This document shows positions 54,017 to 62,377 of a DNA stretch of 64,000 nt, in pieces. The DNA is taken from positions 1 through 64,000 of the forward strand of contig JAOPYK010000199.1 of NCBI GenBank assembly GCA_025964695.1. Direction: 5' to 3'. Numbering within the stretch: position 1 is the stretch's first letter; each line of letters begins with the position of its first letter. Position numbers and translations under genes: made by a program. This DNA comes from Streptosporangiaceae bacterium (GTDB taxonomy: Bacteria; Actinomycetota; Actinomycetes; Streptosporangiales; Streptosporangiaceae). The notes under the pieces were generated by a model. It was not told where the DNA came from and searched no databases. It saw only the letters and a list, made by a program, of their open reading frames with translations.

Positions 54017-54148
54017 AAGGAGTTCCAGTCGTTCAACCTGGTGCCGACGCTGACCACGCTGGAGAACATCACGCTGCCCATCGACATCTCCGGCCGCAAG
54101 CCGGACCAGCAGTGGCTCGACGTCCTCAAGGCCATCGGCAGCCAGTGA
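54017..54148 (+). pseudogene. Relic of a MacB/LolD-type ABC transporter ATPase
   Basis: The 43 codons read FQSFNLVPTLTTLENITLP and GRKPDQQWLDVL, the Q-loop and following helix of exporter ATPases, then run into a stop. Walker A before it and the signature, Walker B and H-loop after it are absent, and there is no start codon. It lies 23 bp after the response regulator, where two-component systems of this kind usually have their ABC exporter, so an internal deletion of that locus is likely. Confidence 0.75.
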
Positions 54149-54164
54149 CACCCGCCTGAGCGGC

Positions 54165-54207
54165 GCGATAGGCCCCGTACGGTCCTGGACCGTACGGGGC
54201 GTATCGC
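54165..54207 (+). terminator. Long terminator hairpin
   Basis: GCCCCGTACGGTC/GACCGTACGGGGC is a 13-bp perfect stem with a CTG loop, extended by GCGATA/TATCGC after one mismatch. It ends the two-component system transcript. No T tract is present. Confidence 0.75.
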
Positions 54208-54309
54208 CGTCCGGGCCAGCTGTGCGCCGGGCGGCCGGACCCGCGGGCCGGCCGGGACCGATGCCGCCGGTCGAAGCCAGGGGCAGAGGCCTTGACCCCG
54301 GGAAAGACC

Positions 54310-54349
54310 GGACCCCGCCGCCCCGGTTGTGGCCGGGGCGGCGGGGTCC
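54310..54349 (-). terminator. Terminator hairpin after the oligopeptide importer operon
   Basis: A perfect 17-bp GC stem (54310-54326 with 54333-54349) with a six-base loop, 16 bp past the last gene of the operon. Confidence 0.75.
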
Positions 54350-54365
54350 CGCGCGGGAGGCGCGC

Positions 54366-55502
54366 TCAGGCCTGGGCGACCAGGCCGGAGGTGTCGGGCG
54401 GCGGGGCATTCTCCGGGAAGTGGCACGCCGCCGCGTGGCCGGGCTTGAGCTCGATCATCGGCGGCTCGACCGTCTTGCAGATCTCCTGGGCCTTCCAGCA
54501 GCGGGTGTGAAAGCGGCAGGCCGGCGGCGGGTTGAGCGGGCTGGGCACGTCGCCCTGCAGCCGGATACGCTCGCGGCCCTTGCGCTTGGCCGGGTCCGGG
54601 ATGGGCACCGCCGACAGCAGCGCGTGGGTGTACGGGTGCATCGGCGACTCGTAGAGACTGGTCCGCTCGGCCACCTCCACCATCTTGCCGAGGTACATCA
54701 CCGCGACCCGGTCGGCGATGTGCCGTACCACCGACAGGTCGTGCGCGATCACCACGTAGGTGAGGTCGAGCTCGTCCTGCAGGTCCTCCAGCAGGTTGAT
54801 GACCTGTGCCTGGATGGAGACGTCCAGCGCCGAGACGGGCTCGTCGGCGACGATCAGCTTCGGCCGGAGGGCGAGGGTCCGGGCCACCCCGATGCGCTGC
54901 CGCTGGCCGCCGGAGAACTCGTGCGGATAGCGGTTGTAGTGCTCGGGGTTGAGGCCGACCAGCTCCAGCAGGTCCTGGACGGCCCGCTTGACGCCGTTCT
55001 CCGTCTGGACCTTCTGCAGCCGGTAGGCGGCACCGATGATGGCGCCGACCGTCTTGCGCGGGTTCAGCGACGAGTACGGATCCTGAAAGATCATCTGGAT
55101 GTCACGGCGGAGCGGCCGCATCTGCCCCTGGGACATCTTGGTGATCTCGTGCCCCTCGAAGACGATCTTCCCCGAGGTCGGCTGCAGCAGATGCATGATC
55201 ATCCGGCCGGTGGTGGTCTTGCCGCAGCCCGACTCCCCCACCAGGCCCAGGGTCTCGCCCTTGCGCACCGAGAAGGACACTCCGTCCACGGCCTTCACGG
55301 CGCCGATCTGCCGCTTGAACAGGATCCCGGAGGTCACCGGGAAGTGCTTGCGCAGATCCGTGACCTCCAGCAGCGGCTCCCCGGCGGGCGCGGGCGGAGC
55401 GGCGACCGCCCCCGCCCGCGTCTCCTCGGCCGCCTGACCGGACACGGTGTCCTCCGGCCCGGCGGTGCTCTCCGACGTACTCACGTTCTCCCCCAGGTTC
55501 AC
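54366..55502 (-). CDS. oppF: Oligopeptide ABC transporter ATPase OppF-like
   Basis: A 378-residue ATPase. Walker A is [12 protein letters not shown], signature [19 protein letters not shown], Walker [14 protein letters not shown] and H-loop [14 protein letters not shown]. The C-terminal oligo_HPY extension has Cys residues (RCWKAQEIC), which in the family can hold an Fe-S cluster. An Ala/Pro-rich N-terminal 40 residues is extra. The GTG start overlaps the oppD-like stop by four bases. Confidence 0.92.
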   Translation of the reverse strand: MNLGENVSTSESTAGPEDTVSGQAAEETRAGAVAAPPAPAGEPLLEVTDLRKHFPVTSGILFKRQIGAVKAVDGVSFSVRKGETLGLVGESGCGKTTTGRMIMHLLQPTSGKIVFEGHEITKMSQGQMRPLRRDIQMIFQDPYSSLNPRKTVGAIIGAAYRLQKVQTENGVKRAVQDLLELVGLNPEHYNRYPHEFSGGQRQRIGVARTLALRPKLIVADEPVSALDVSIQAQVINLLEDLQDELDLTYVVIAHDLSVVRHIADRVAVMYLGKMVEVAERTSLYESPMHPYTHALLSAVPIPDPAKRKGRERIRLQGDVPSPLNPPPACRFHTRCWKAQEICKTVEPPMIELKPGHAAACHFPENAPPPDTSGLVAQA

Positions 55503-56590
55503 AGCTTCGGCAGGATCTCGGATTCCCAGATCTCCCGGCGCTGGTCCACCGGCAGATGACAGGCCACCTTGTGCCCGGCAGCGGTCTCCCGCAGCTCCGG
55601 CCGCTCGGTCAGGCTCTTGCCCCCCGTGAGCTCGCAGTAGGCGCAGCGGGGGTTGAAGGCACAGCCGGACGGGATGTTGATCAGGCTGGGCGGCGTGCCC
55701 TTGATCGGCATCAGCCGCTCGGTGCGCTCACGATCCAGCCGCGGCATCGAGCCGAGCAGGCCCCAGGTGTAGGGGTGCTCGGGCCGGTGGAATACATCGT
55801 CGACGGAGCCGTACTCCGCGCACCGGCCGCCGTACATCACCAGGATGTCGTCGGACAGCTCGGCCACGACACCCAGGTCGTGCGTGATCATGATGATCGC
55901 GGAGTTGAACTCCTCCTGCAGGTCCCGGAGCAGGTCCAGGATCTGCGCCTGCACGGTGACGTCGAGCGCGGTGGTGGGCTCGTCGGCGATGAGCAGCTCG
56001 GGATCGCACGACAGAGCCATGGCGATCATGGCCCGCTGCCGCATACCGCCGGAGAACTCGTGCGGGTAGGAGTCGATGCGCCTGTCGGGCTGCGGGATGC
56101 CGACCCGGCCCAGCATGTCGATCGCGTGCTTGCGGGCCACCTTCCGGGAGACGTCGTTGTGGATCCGGTACGCCTCGACGATCTGGTTGCCGACCGTGTA
56201 GAACGGGTGCATCGAGGACAGCGGATCCTGGAAGATCATCGCCATGTCGCGGCCGCGCAGCCGACGGACCTGGTGCTCCGAGGCGCCGACCAGTTCCTGG
56301 CCGTCGAGCCAGATCTCCCCGGACACATTCGCGTTCTTGCGGTTGTGCAGGCCGAGGATGCCCAGGCTGGTCACGCTCTTACCGGAGCCCGACTCGCCGA
56401 CGATGCCGAGCGTCCGGCCGCGCTCCAGCTGGAACGACAGGCCGTCGACGGACTTCACCAGCCCGTCGTCGGTCGGGAAGTGGATGCGCAGGTCGCGCAC
56501 CTCCAGGAACGCCGTCGGCGGAGGCGAGCCCTCGGCCGCCGTGGACGGCGAACCGCCGATCTCCTCGGCGCGGTTCCACATGCGCCCCAT
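55499..56590 (-). CDS. oppD: Oligopeptide ABC transporter ATPase OppD-like
   Basis: A 363-residue ATPase. Walker A is [11 protein letters not shown], signature [19 protein letters not shown], Walker [13 protein letters not shown] and H-loop [14 protein letters not shown]. The C-terminal HPY region has the cysteine group [10 protein letters not shown]. It pairs with the OppF-like ATPase. Its ATG overlaps the permease stop by one base (TGATG). Confidence 0.92.
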   Translation of the reverse strand: MGRMWNRAEEIGGSPSTAAEGSPPPTAFLEVRDLRIHFPTDDGLVKSVDGLSFQLERGRTLGIVGESGSGKSVTSLGILGLHNRKNANVSGEIWLDGQELVGASEHQVRRLRGRDMAMIFQDPLSSMHPFYTVGNQIVEAYRIHNDVSRKVARKHAIDMLGRVGIPQPDRRIDSYPHEFSGGMRQRAMIAMALSCDPELLIADEPTTALDVTVQAQILDLLRDLQEEFNSAIIMITHDLGVVAELSDDILVMYGGRCAEYGSVDDVFHRPEHPYTWGLLGSMPRLDRERTERLMPIKGTPPSLINIPSGCAFNPRCAYCELTGGKSLTERPELRETAAGHKVACHLPVDQRREIWESEILPKL

Positions 56591-57606
56591 CAGCTGAGCC
56601 TCACCCTCGGGTCGATGACTGCGTAGAGAATGTCGACGACCAGGTTGGCGAACACGATGAAGATCGCCGCCAGCAGGGTCACGCCCAGGACCACGGGGAG
56701 GTCATTGCTGTCGATGGACTGGATCGCCAGCTGGCCGAGGCCCGGAATGCTGAAGGTCGACTCGGTGAGGACGGCGCCGCCCACCAGCAGCCCGAGGTCG
56801 AGTCCGAAGATGGTGAGGATCGGGGTGAGGGCGGCGCGCAGCGCGTGCTTGGTGATGACCGTGCGCTCCGGCAGGCCCTTGGCCCGCGCGGTGCGGATGT
56901 AGTCCTCGTTGAGGGTGTCCAGCATGCCCGCCCGGGTGAGCCGCGCGTACAACGCGGCGTACAGGAAGGCCAGGGTGATCCACGGCAGCACCAGTGACTG
57001 GAACCAGAGCCCCGGGTCCTCGGTGATCCCCTTGTACTGGCCGCCGCCCGCCGCCTCCCAGCCCAGCCCGTAGGCGATGAGCGCGAGGGAGACCAGGCCG
57101 GTGAAGTAGATGGGCAGTGACACACCCGCCAGCGCCACGGACATGAACGTCCGGTCGAGCACGCTGCCACGGCGCAACGCCGATATGACACCGATGCCCA
57201 CACCGGAGACCAGCCAGATCACCGACGCGCCCGCCGCCAGCGAGAGGGTCGCCGGTGCCCGGTCGAGCAGTTGCCCGAGCACGGGCTGACTGTTCTTGAA
57301 GGAGTAGCCCAGACACGGGGCCGGGCACCACTCCTTGGACGGGCCGTTGTCGAAGCTGTGGCCCGCCACGATGCCCGTGAGGAAGTTGCCGTACTGCACG
57401 ATGACCGGTTTGTCGAGGCCGAGCCGCACCTTGGTGTCCTTGATGGACTCCGGTGTCGGTGCCTTACCCACATACGAGGCCGCGACCTGATCGGTCGTCT
57501 GGCCGGCCAGCCTGGGGACCTCGAAGAAGATCCCGAAGGTCACGGCACTGACGACCAGCAGCAACAGCACGGCCCCGATGACGCGCCGAATGATGTATGC
57601 GACCAA
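56590..57606 (-). CDS. oppB: Oligopeptide ABC transporter permease OppB-like
   Basis: A 338-residue permease with an N-terminal helix (YIIRRVIGAVLLLLVVSAVTF), a long extracytoplasmic loop of about 85 residues and the BPD core. The ATPase-contact loop reads DYIRTARAKGLPERTVITKHALR. The TTG start at 57606 is the best in frame, though the ribosome-binding site is weak. Confidence 0.9.
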   Translation of the reverse strand: MVAYIIRRVIGAVLLLLVVSAVTFGIFFEVPRLAGQTTDQVAASYVGKAPTPESIKDTKVRLGLDKPVIVQYGNFLTGIVAGHSFDNGPSKEWCPAPCLGYSFKNSQPVLGQLLDRAPATLSLAAGASVIWLVSGVGIGVISALRRGSVLDRTFMSVALAGVSLPIYFTGLVSLALIAYGLGWEAAGGGQYKGITEDPGLWFQSLVLPWITLAFLYAALYARLTRAGMLDTLNEDYIRTARAKGLPERTVITKHALRAALTPILTIFGLDLGLLVGGAVLTESTFSIPGLGQLAIQSIDSNDLPVVLGVTLLAAIFIVFANLVVDILYAVIDPRVRLS

Positions 57607-57673
57607 AACGTACGGCCCCGGCCGCCGGCCATCGCCTTCACCTGCCTTCTGATGAACTAACGGGGGTGACGGA

Positions 57674-59434
57674 CTACTTCACGCCCATGTTGAGGTAGTC
57701 GTACATGCCGCCGTAGCCGAACGTGATGCCGACGTTCTTGACGTTCGGCGGCCGGTAGAGGACGGCCTTGGCATAGATCAGCGGGACGTTCACGGCGTCC
57801 TTCATGACCATCTCGTCGATGTCGCCCCACGCCTTGGTGCGGGCGGCGTCGTCGGTGTTGCCGATGCCGGCGTCGAAGGCGGCGTTGATCGCCGGGTTGT
57901 TCTCCTCCGACAGGTTGTTGCCGCCGGAGGGCTTGATTGCCCGGCCGTCGACGATCTGCTGGAGGAAACCGAAGCCGGTCGGCCAGTCGGCCGCCCACGC
58001 CATCAGCATGAGGCCGATGCCGTTGTCGTGCACGTACTTGGGCGCGCCGACGTACTTGTTGAAGTAGTCACCGGCGGGGAAGGTCTTGATCTCGGTCTTG
58101 ATGCCGACCTTGGCCAGTCCCTGCTGGATGCCCTGCGCCTCCGCGACTTCCTTCGGCCGGTCGGAACGGGCCGTCAGCTTGGTCGAGAAACCGTTGGGCT
58201 GGCCGCAGGCCGCGAGTTCCTGCTTGGCCTTGGCGAGGTCGCCGTGGCCGTCCGCACCGCTCGGGTACAGGTCGAACTTCCGGTAACCGTTGACGGTCGG
58301 CGGGATCATCGTGGTGGCGATGTCACCGCCGGCGATCGGGCCACCGTAGGCGGCCTGCGCGGCGACCTTGTCGGTGGCGTACTGGACCGCCATGCGGCAG
58401 TGGACGTTGTCGAACGGCTTCACGTGGACGTTGATCGACATGAAGCGCAGGAAGCCCTGGATCGGGTTGTCGGCGTTCTTCTTCCTCGCCGTGTCCCCGA
58501 GGACCTTGCCCTGCGTGCCGCTCTGGACACCGACACCGGTGATGTCCATGTCGAGCGCGCCGGACAGCAGCCGGTTGTCGATGTCGTCCGCGTTCTGCTT
58601 GAGCTGGAGCTCGATGCGGTCCGGCAGCGCCTTGCGGATCGGGTCGGTCGCCGGGTCCCAGTTGGGGTTGCGGCTCAGCGTCATCGACTTGCCCTGGCTG
58701 TACGAATCGATCTTGTACGGGCCGGAGGAGACGATGCTGTTGGCGTACTTCAGGCCCGTGTCCTTGGCCTGGGGCACCGGAGCCGTCTCCGACATCTGGA
58801 CCAGGTAGTTGAAGTCGGCGAACTTCTGGTTCAGGTGGAAGACGATGGTGTTGTCGTCCGGGGTCTCGATGGACTTCAGGCCTTGCGGGCTCTTGTCCTT
58901 GTACGGACCCTTGTAGGCCGGCTTGTTGTCGACCAGGAAGGTCTTGAAGTACTTCGGACCCAGCTGCAGCTCATCGGAGAAGTTGCTGCGCTCGACGGCG
59001 TACTTCACGTCCTTCGACGTGACGACCGTGCCGTCGTCGTACTTGACGCCCTTGCGGATCTTGAACGTCCAGGTCTTGCCGCCGTCGGGCGAGGTGCCCA
59101 GCTGCTCGGCGAGGTCCGGGACCACCGTCAGGCTGTCCTTGCCCGCGGCAGGCTTGAAGGTCGTCAGCGACCGGGAGTAGAGACGGTCGAAGTTCTGTAC
59201 CCAAGCGTAGTAGGTGTTGCCCGGGTCCGGCGAGTCGAAGTCGTCGGAATCGGCCAGGCGGAGCGTGCCGCCCTTGGTGCTCGATACGTCGATGACGTTG
59301 TCGATCGCCGCACCATAGCCGGCACCGCCACCTCCACCACTGGAGGTGCTCTTCGAACTGCCGCCACAGGCGGCGAGCCCGGTGCTCAGCGCCACGCCCA
59401 GGGCGAGGATCGCAAGCGGTTTGGTCTTCTTCAT
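57674..59434 (-). CDS. Oligopeptide/dipeptide-binding lipoprotein (SBP family 5)
   Basis: A 586-residue solute-binding protein. The signal peptide ends in a lipobox with Cys23 (TGLAAC), then a Ser/Gly linker. The family-5 pattern includes RSLTTFKPA, VVPDLAEQLGTSPDGGKTWTFKIRKGVKYDDG and the later DEMVMKDAVNVPLIY. The ATG at 59434 has GAAGGAG eleven bases upstream; a GTG at 59446 overlaps that element. It lies between the two permease genes, an unusual order. Confidence 0.92.
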   Translation of the reverse strand: MKKTKPLAILALGVALSTGLAACGGSSKSTSSGGGGGAGYGAAIDNVIDVSSTKGGTLRLADSDDFDSPDPGNTYYAWVQNFDRLYSRSLTTFKPAAGKDSLTVVPDLAEQLGTSPDGGKTWTFKIRKGVKYDDGTVVTSKDVKYAVERSNFSDELQLGPKYFKTFLVDNKPAYKGPYKDKSPQGLKSIETPDDNTIVFHLNQKFADFNYLVQMSETAPVPQAKDTGLKYANSIVSSGPYKIDSYSQGKSMTLSRNPNWDPATDPIRKALPDRIELQLKQNADDIDNRLLSGALDMDITGVGVQSGTQGKVLGDTARKKNADNPIQGFLRFMSINVHVKPFDNVHCRMAVQYATDKVAAQAAYGGPIAGGDIATTMIPPTVNGYRKFDLYPSGADGHGDLAKAKQELAACGQPNGFSTKLTARSDRPKEVAEAQGIQQGLAKVGIKTEIKTFPAGDYFNKYVGAPKYVHDNGIGLMLMAWAADWPTGFGFLQQIVDGRAIKPSGGNNLSEENNPAINAAFDAGIGNTDDAARTKAWGDIDEMVMKDAVNVPLIYAKAVLYRPPNVKNVGITFGYGGMYDYLNMGVK

Positions 59435-59485
59435 GTGCTGGCGCACTCCTTCATATGTGGGGGGCTGATCGTCCGAGACGGAGGA

Positions 59486-60478
59486 TCATCTCGCTCGGGG
59501 GTCGAGGGCGTCACGCAGCCCGTCGCCGAGCAGGTTGAAAGCCATGACGGTGACGAAGATGGCCATGCCAGGAACGATCATGTACATCGGGTCGGACTGG
59601 TAGATCGGGACCGCCAGTGTGAGCATCGCTCCCCACGATGGCTCCGGCGGATTGACACCCACACCCAGGAAGGAGAGCGCGGCCTCGAACAGGATGTTGG
59701 TCGGGATCAGCAGCGTCGAGTAGACCAGGATCGGCGCGACCAGGTTCGGCAGCAGCTCCTTGAACAGGATGTACGGGCTGCGCGCGCCCAGGCTGCGGGC
59801 CGCGTCGACGAACTCACGCTCCCGCAGCGACAAGGTCTGCCCGCGGATGATCCGGGCGATGTAGGGCCAGCTGAAGAAGCCGATCACGAAGATCAGGATC
59901 AGCTGGCGCAGCCCGTTGCCCTGCAGGCCGAACGCGTGGTCCGGCACGACACCGACCAGGGCGATGGCGAAGAGCAGCAGGGGGAAGGCGAGGAACACGT
60001 CCATCGCCCGGCTCAGCAGCGTGTCGACCCAGCCGCCGAAATAACCGGCGATGACACCGAGGAAGGTCCCGATGACCACCGACAGCAACGTCGCTGCGAA
60101 GGCGATCAGCAGGGAGACGCGGGCACCTTTGACGATCCGGGCCAGCATGTCCCGGCCCGAGCCCGGTTCGACCCCCAGCGGGTGCGCGGCGCTGATGCCG
60201 GTGTGCCAGACGCCGCCCTTGGGCCGGTTGAAGGTCGGGTCGATCAGGTCCAGGTGGTATTCGTACGGCGACGGCAGCACGATCGGGCCGAAGATCGCGA
60301 TAAGGATCAGGAGGATGATGATGATCCCGCCGCTCAAGGCGATCTTGTCACGCTTGAGCCGCAGCCAGGCGATCTGCCCGAGCGAGCGGCCCTCGATCGC
60401 CTTCCGGTCCACGCCCGCGAGGACGGCTTCCGGTTGTGCCTCGGCATCAGAGCCGGACACCTCGATGGGCGCGGTCAC
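59486..60478 (-). CDS. oppC: Oligopeptide ABC transporter permease OppC-like
   Basis: A 330-residue permease with cytoplasmic N-terminal region, then about six helices. The contact loop is REFVDAARSLGARSPYILFKELLPN. The OppC_N region (SLGQIAWLRLKRDKIALSGGIII) identifies the C-type partner. The GTG at 60478 has GGGAGG about eight bases upstream; the longer frame to 60541 has none. It is the first gene of the operon C-binding protein-B-D-F. Confidence 0.9.
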   Translation of the reverse strand: MTAPIEVSGSDAEAQPEAVLAGVDRKAIEGRSLGQIAWLRLKRDKIALSGGIIIILLILIAIFGPIVLPSPYEYHLDLIDPTFNRPKGGVWHTGISAAHPLGVEPGSGRDMLARIVKGARVSLLIAFAATLLSVVIGTFLGVIAGYFGGWVDTLLSRAMDVFLAFPLLLFAIALVGVVPDHAFGLQGNGLRQLILIFVIGFFSWPYIARIIRGQTLSLREREFVDAARSLGARSPYILFKELLPNLVAPILVYSTLLIPTNILFEAALSFLGVGVNPPEPSWGAMLTLAVPIYQSDPMYMIVPGMAIFVTVMAFNLLGDGLRDALDPRAR

Positions 60479-61001
60479 GCCACATACCTCCCAATCGGCC
60501 ACGCTGCCTGGAGGCGCGAGGGCCGGCCGCGACCAGCGCACGCGCTGACCCGGAGCCCCCTACACCCACCTCTACTGAAAGGGAGACTTACTCTCCAGTC
60601 AGGACTGTCCTGCGTGAGCCAAGATCGCGCTAGCCCTCGTGGCCGGATTGTGACCCTGCCGTGTCCATGGGCATACGCGAGCTTGACGTCACCGTTGACG
60701 AATCGCCCAGAACATACTTTGCGGACACCCCTGCTGTGCAAGTCCTGAACGCGGATTCACGGGAAGCTTTACCGTTCCGAGTCTTTTTTGAGACCGATTG
60801 TCCGCTAACGGAGCGAAAGGACCGCAGATTATCCCAATGACCACTAGGTCATGGCCACCCTGCGACCCCGGCGAGGAGGCCACGCGGCGATCGCCTGCCG
60901 CAAAGTTTACAAACTGGATACACCACTTGGGCCATGACGGCGGCGACCGCGGCGCCACGTCCCCGGCCGGGATGACGGGGACCGGGGCCGGGACGGCCGG
61001 G
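60479..61001. other. Non-coding region upstream of the oligopeptide importer
   Basis: These 523 bases contain no supported gene on either strand and are relatively AT-rich between 60700 and 60860. A minus-strand GATAAT (60828-60833) could be a -10 about 350 bp before oppC. ATGACC-ACTA-GGTCAT at 60837-60852 is an inverted repeat just upstream of it, a candidate operator. A long leader is therefore possible; no known riboswitch was recognised. Confidence 0.4.
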
Positions 61002-61412
61002 TCAGCTGATCCCGCGATTGCGCAGGATCGCCTCGATGTCGGCGAGATCCGGGTCGGCGCCGGCCGCGGCACCGCCCTGCTCGACGGCCCGTCCGGGCTT
61101 GGCCTTCTTGCCGGCCGGAACGGCCGCCCGGCCCTCGGCACCGGCCACGCCGCGGCGCAGCATCACGCCCGAGGTGACGTACAGCAGGGCGGCCACCCCC
61201 GCCAGGACCAGGCCGGCCCACTTGACCGGGCTCAGCACCAGGTCGGTCATCCACTTGGTGAGGCCGGTGAGGTAGGCGGCCAGCGGCACCAGCGACCACG
61301 CGGTGCCGCGCATGCCCGAGGCCAGGCCCCTGCGCTGGTAGGCCGTCCAGCTGCCGGCCAGGCCCAGCCCGGTGATCGCCAAACTGAGCACGAAGAGAAA
61401 GACGTCGCTCAT
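61002..61412 (-). CDS. Hypothetical membrane protein
   Basis: A 136-residue protein with three to four hydrophobic helices (MSDVFLFVLSLAITGLGLAG, SLVPLAAYLTGLTKW, VKWAGLVLAGVAALLYVTSG). It ends in a basic, Ala-rich tail, GADPDLADIEAILRNRGIS. The conserved-looking tail suggests protein contact. A GGGGG run precedes the ATG at 61412. It probably shares a transcript with the HAD and metH genes upstream on the minus strand. Family not recognised. Confidence 0.75.
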   Translation of the reverse strand: MSDVFLFVLSLAITGLGLAGSWTAYQRRGLASGMRGTAWSLVPLAAYLTGLTKWMTDLVLSPVKWAGLVLAGVAALLYVTSGVMLRRGVAGAEGRAAVPAGKKAKPGRAVEQGGAAAGADPDLADIEAILRNRGIS

Positions 61413-61643
61413 ACCGGCCCCCAAAGCCCTGTCACGTACGACTTCTGCCATCGTCGCACGCCGCACCGGAAGAACGACTCATCCAGGCGAACGGTTCCGT
61501 ACGCCCGCGCCTCATCCCCGGGCCGTAGGCCTTCCGTTCACCGAGTATCAATGAGGCAGTGCTCACAGTCGTAGAGGCGGACGTGCAGCGGCAGTTTGGC
61601 TTTCACCGCGGGATCTTTCCCTGGGGGTCGCCCAGGACGAACC

Positions 61644-62297
61644 CTAGGGGATCAGCCGCCGAAGCCAAGGCAGATCGATCTCGGTCAGCGAGCTCACGAC
61701 GGTGCGCCCGGCCGCCGGCGGGACCGCGACGACGCTCGGCACCGCCACCGTGACGCAGCCCGCGGCCTCGGCGGCGGCGACGCCGGCCGGGGAATCCTCC
61801 AGCACCACACAGCGCCGCGGAGTGACCTCCAGCAGCCGCGCGGCGGTGAGGTACGGGTCGGGGGCAGGCTTGGTCCGGGTCACCTCGTCACCGGCCACGG
61901 TGACGGTGAAGAACTCCCGGCCGATGCCGTCCAGGGCGTGCTCAAGGAGACGGCGGTGGGTCGAGGTGACCAGCGCGGCGGGCAGCCCGGCGCCCTGGAC
62001 CTGGGTCAGCAGGTCCTTGGCGCCGGGCATCAGCGGCACATGGGCGCTCAGCAGCTCCGCCATGCCGTCCAGCAGCCACCGGCCGACCTGCGCCGGCGGC
62101 GCGGCCGGACCGCTGAGCTCGAGCAGGTACGCCACCGTACGTTCCAGTGAGCCCCCTACCATGGCCGCCTGGTGCACCGGCCCCCACTCGACACCCAGCC
62201 GGCCGGCCACGTCGTACTCGACCTCCAGCCAGAGCCGCTCGGAGTCGACCAGCAGGCCGTCCATGTCGAAGAAGACGGCTTGCAGTCCGCGTGCCAC
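61644..62297 (-). CDS. HAD-superfamily hydrolase (beta-phosphoglucomutase-like)
   Basis: A 217-residue phosphatase or mutase. Motif I is FFDMDGLLVDSE with nucleophile Asp11 and acid Asp13. Motif II Thr/Ser is in LVTSTHRR, Lys is in TKPAPDPY, and the acidic motif is LEDSPAG. The helical cap of subfamily I lies between residues about 20 and 85. The substrate is unknown. GAGAGG lies before the GTG. It follows metH by 80 bp. Confidence 0.9.
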   Translation of the reverse strand: MARGLQAVFFDMDGLLVDSERLWLEVEYDVAGRLGVEWGPVHQAAMVGGSLERTVAYLLELSGPAAPPAQVGRWLLDGMAELLSAHVPLMPGAKDLLTQVQGAGLPAALVTSTHRRLLEHALDGIGREFFTVTVAGDEVTRTKPAPDPYLTAARLLEVTPRRCVVLEDSPAGVAAAEAAGCVTVAVPSVVAVPPAAGRTVVSSLTEIDLPWLRRLIP

Positions 62298-62377
62298 GTC
62301 AACCTCTCGATCTCAGGAACACCACAATGGCGGCGCGGGCGGCACCGCGTGCTCCCGTGCCCGCGCCAACGCGATGA

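Noticed and set aside
58028-60748. Plus-strand frame of about 900 codons opposite the binding protein and OppC
   Set aside because: Antisense to two recognisable transporter genes; no ribosome-binding site or motif.
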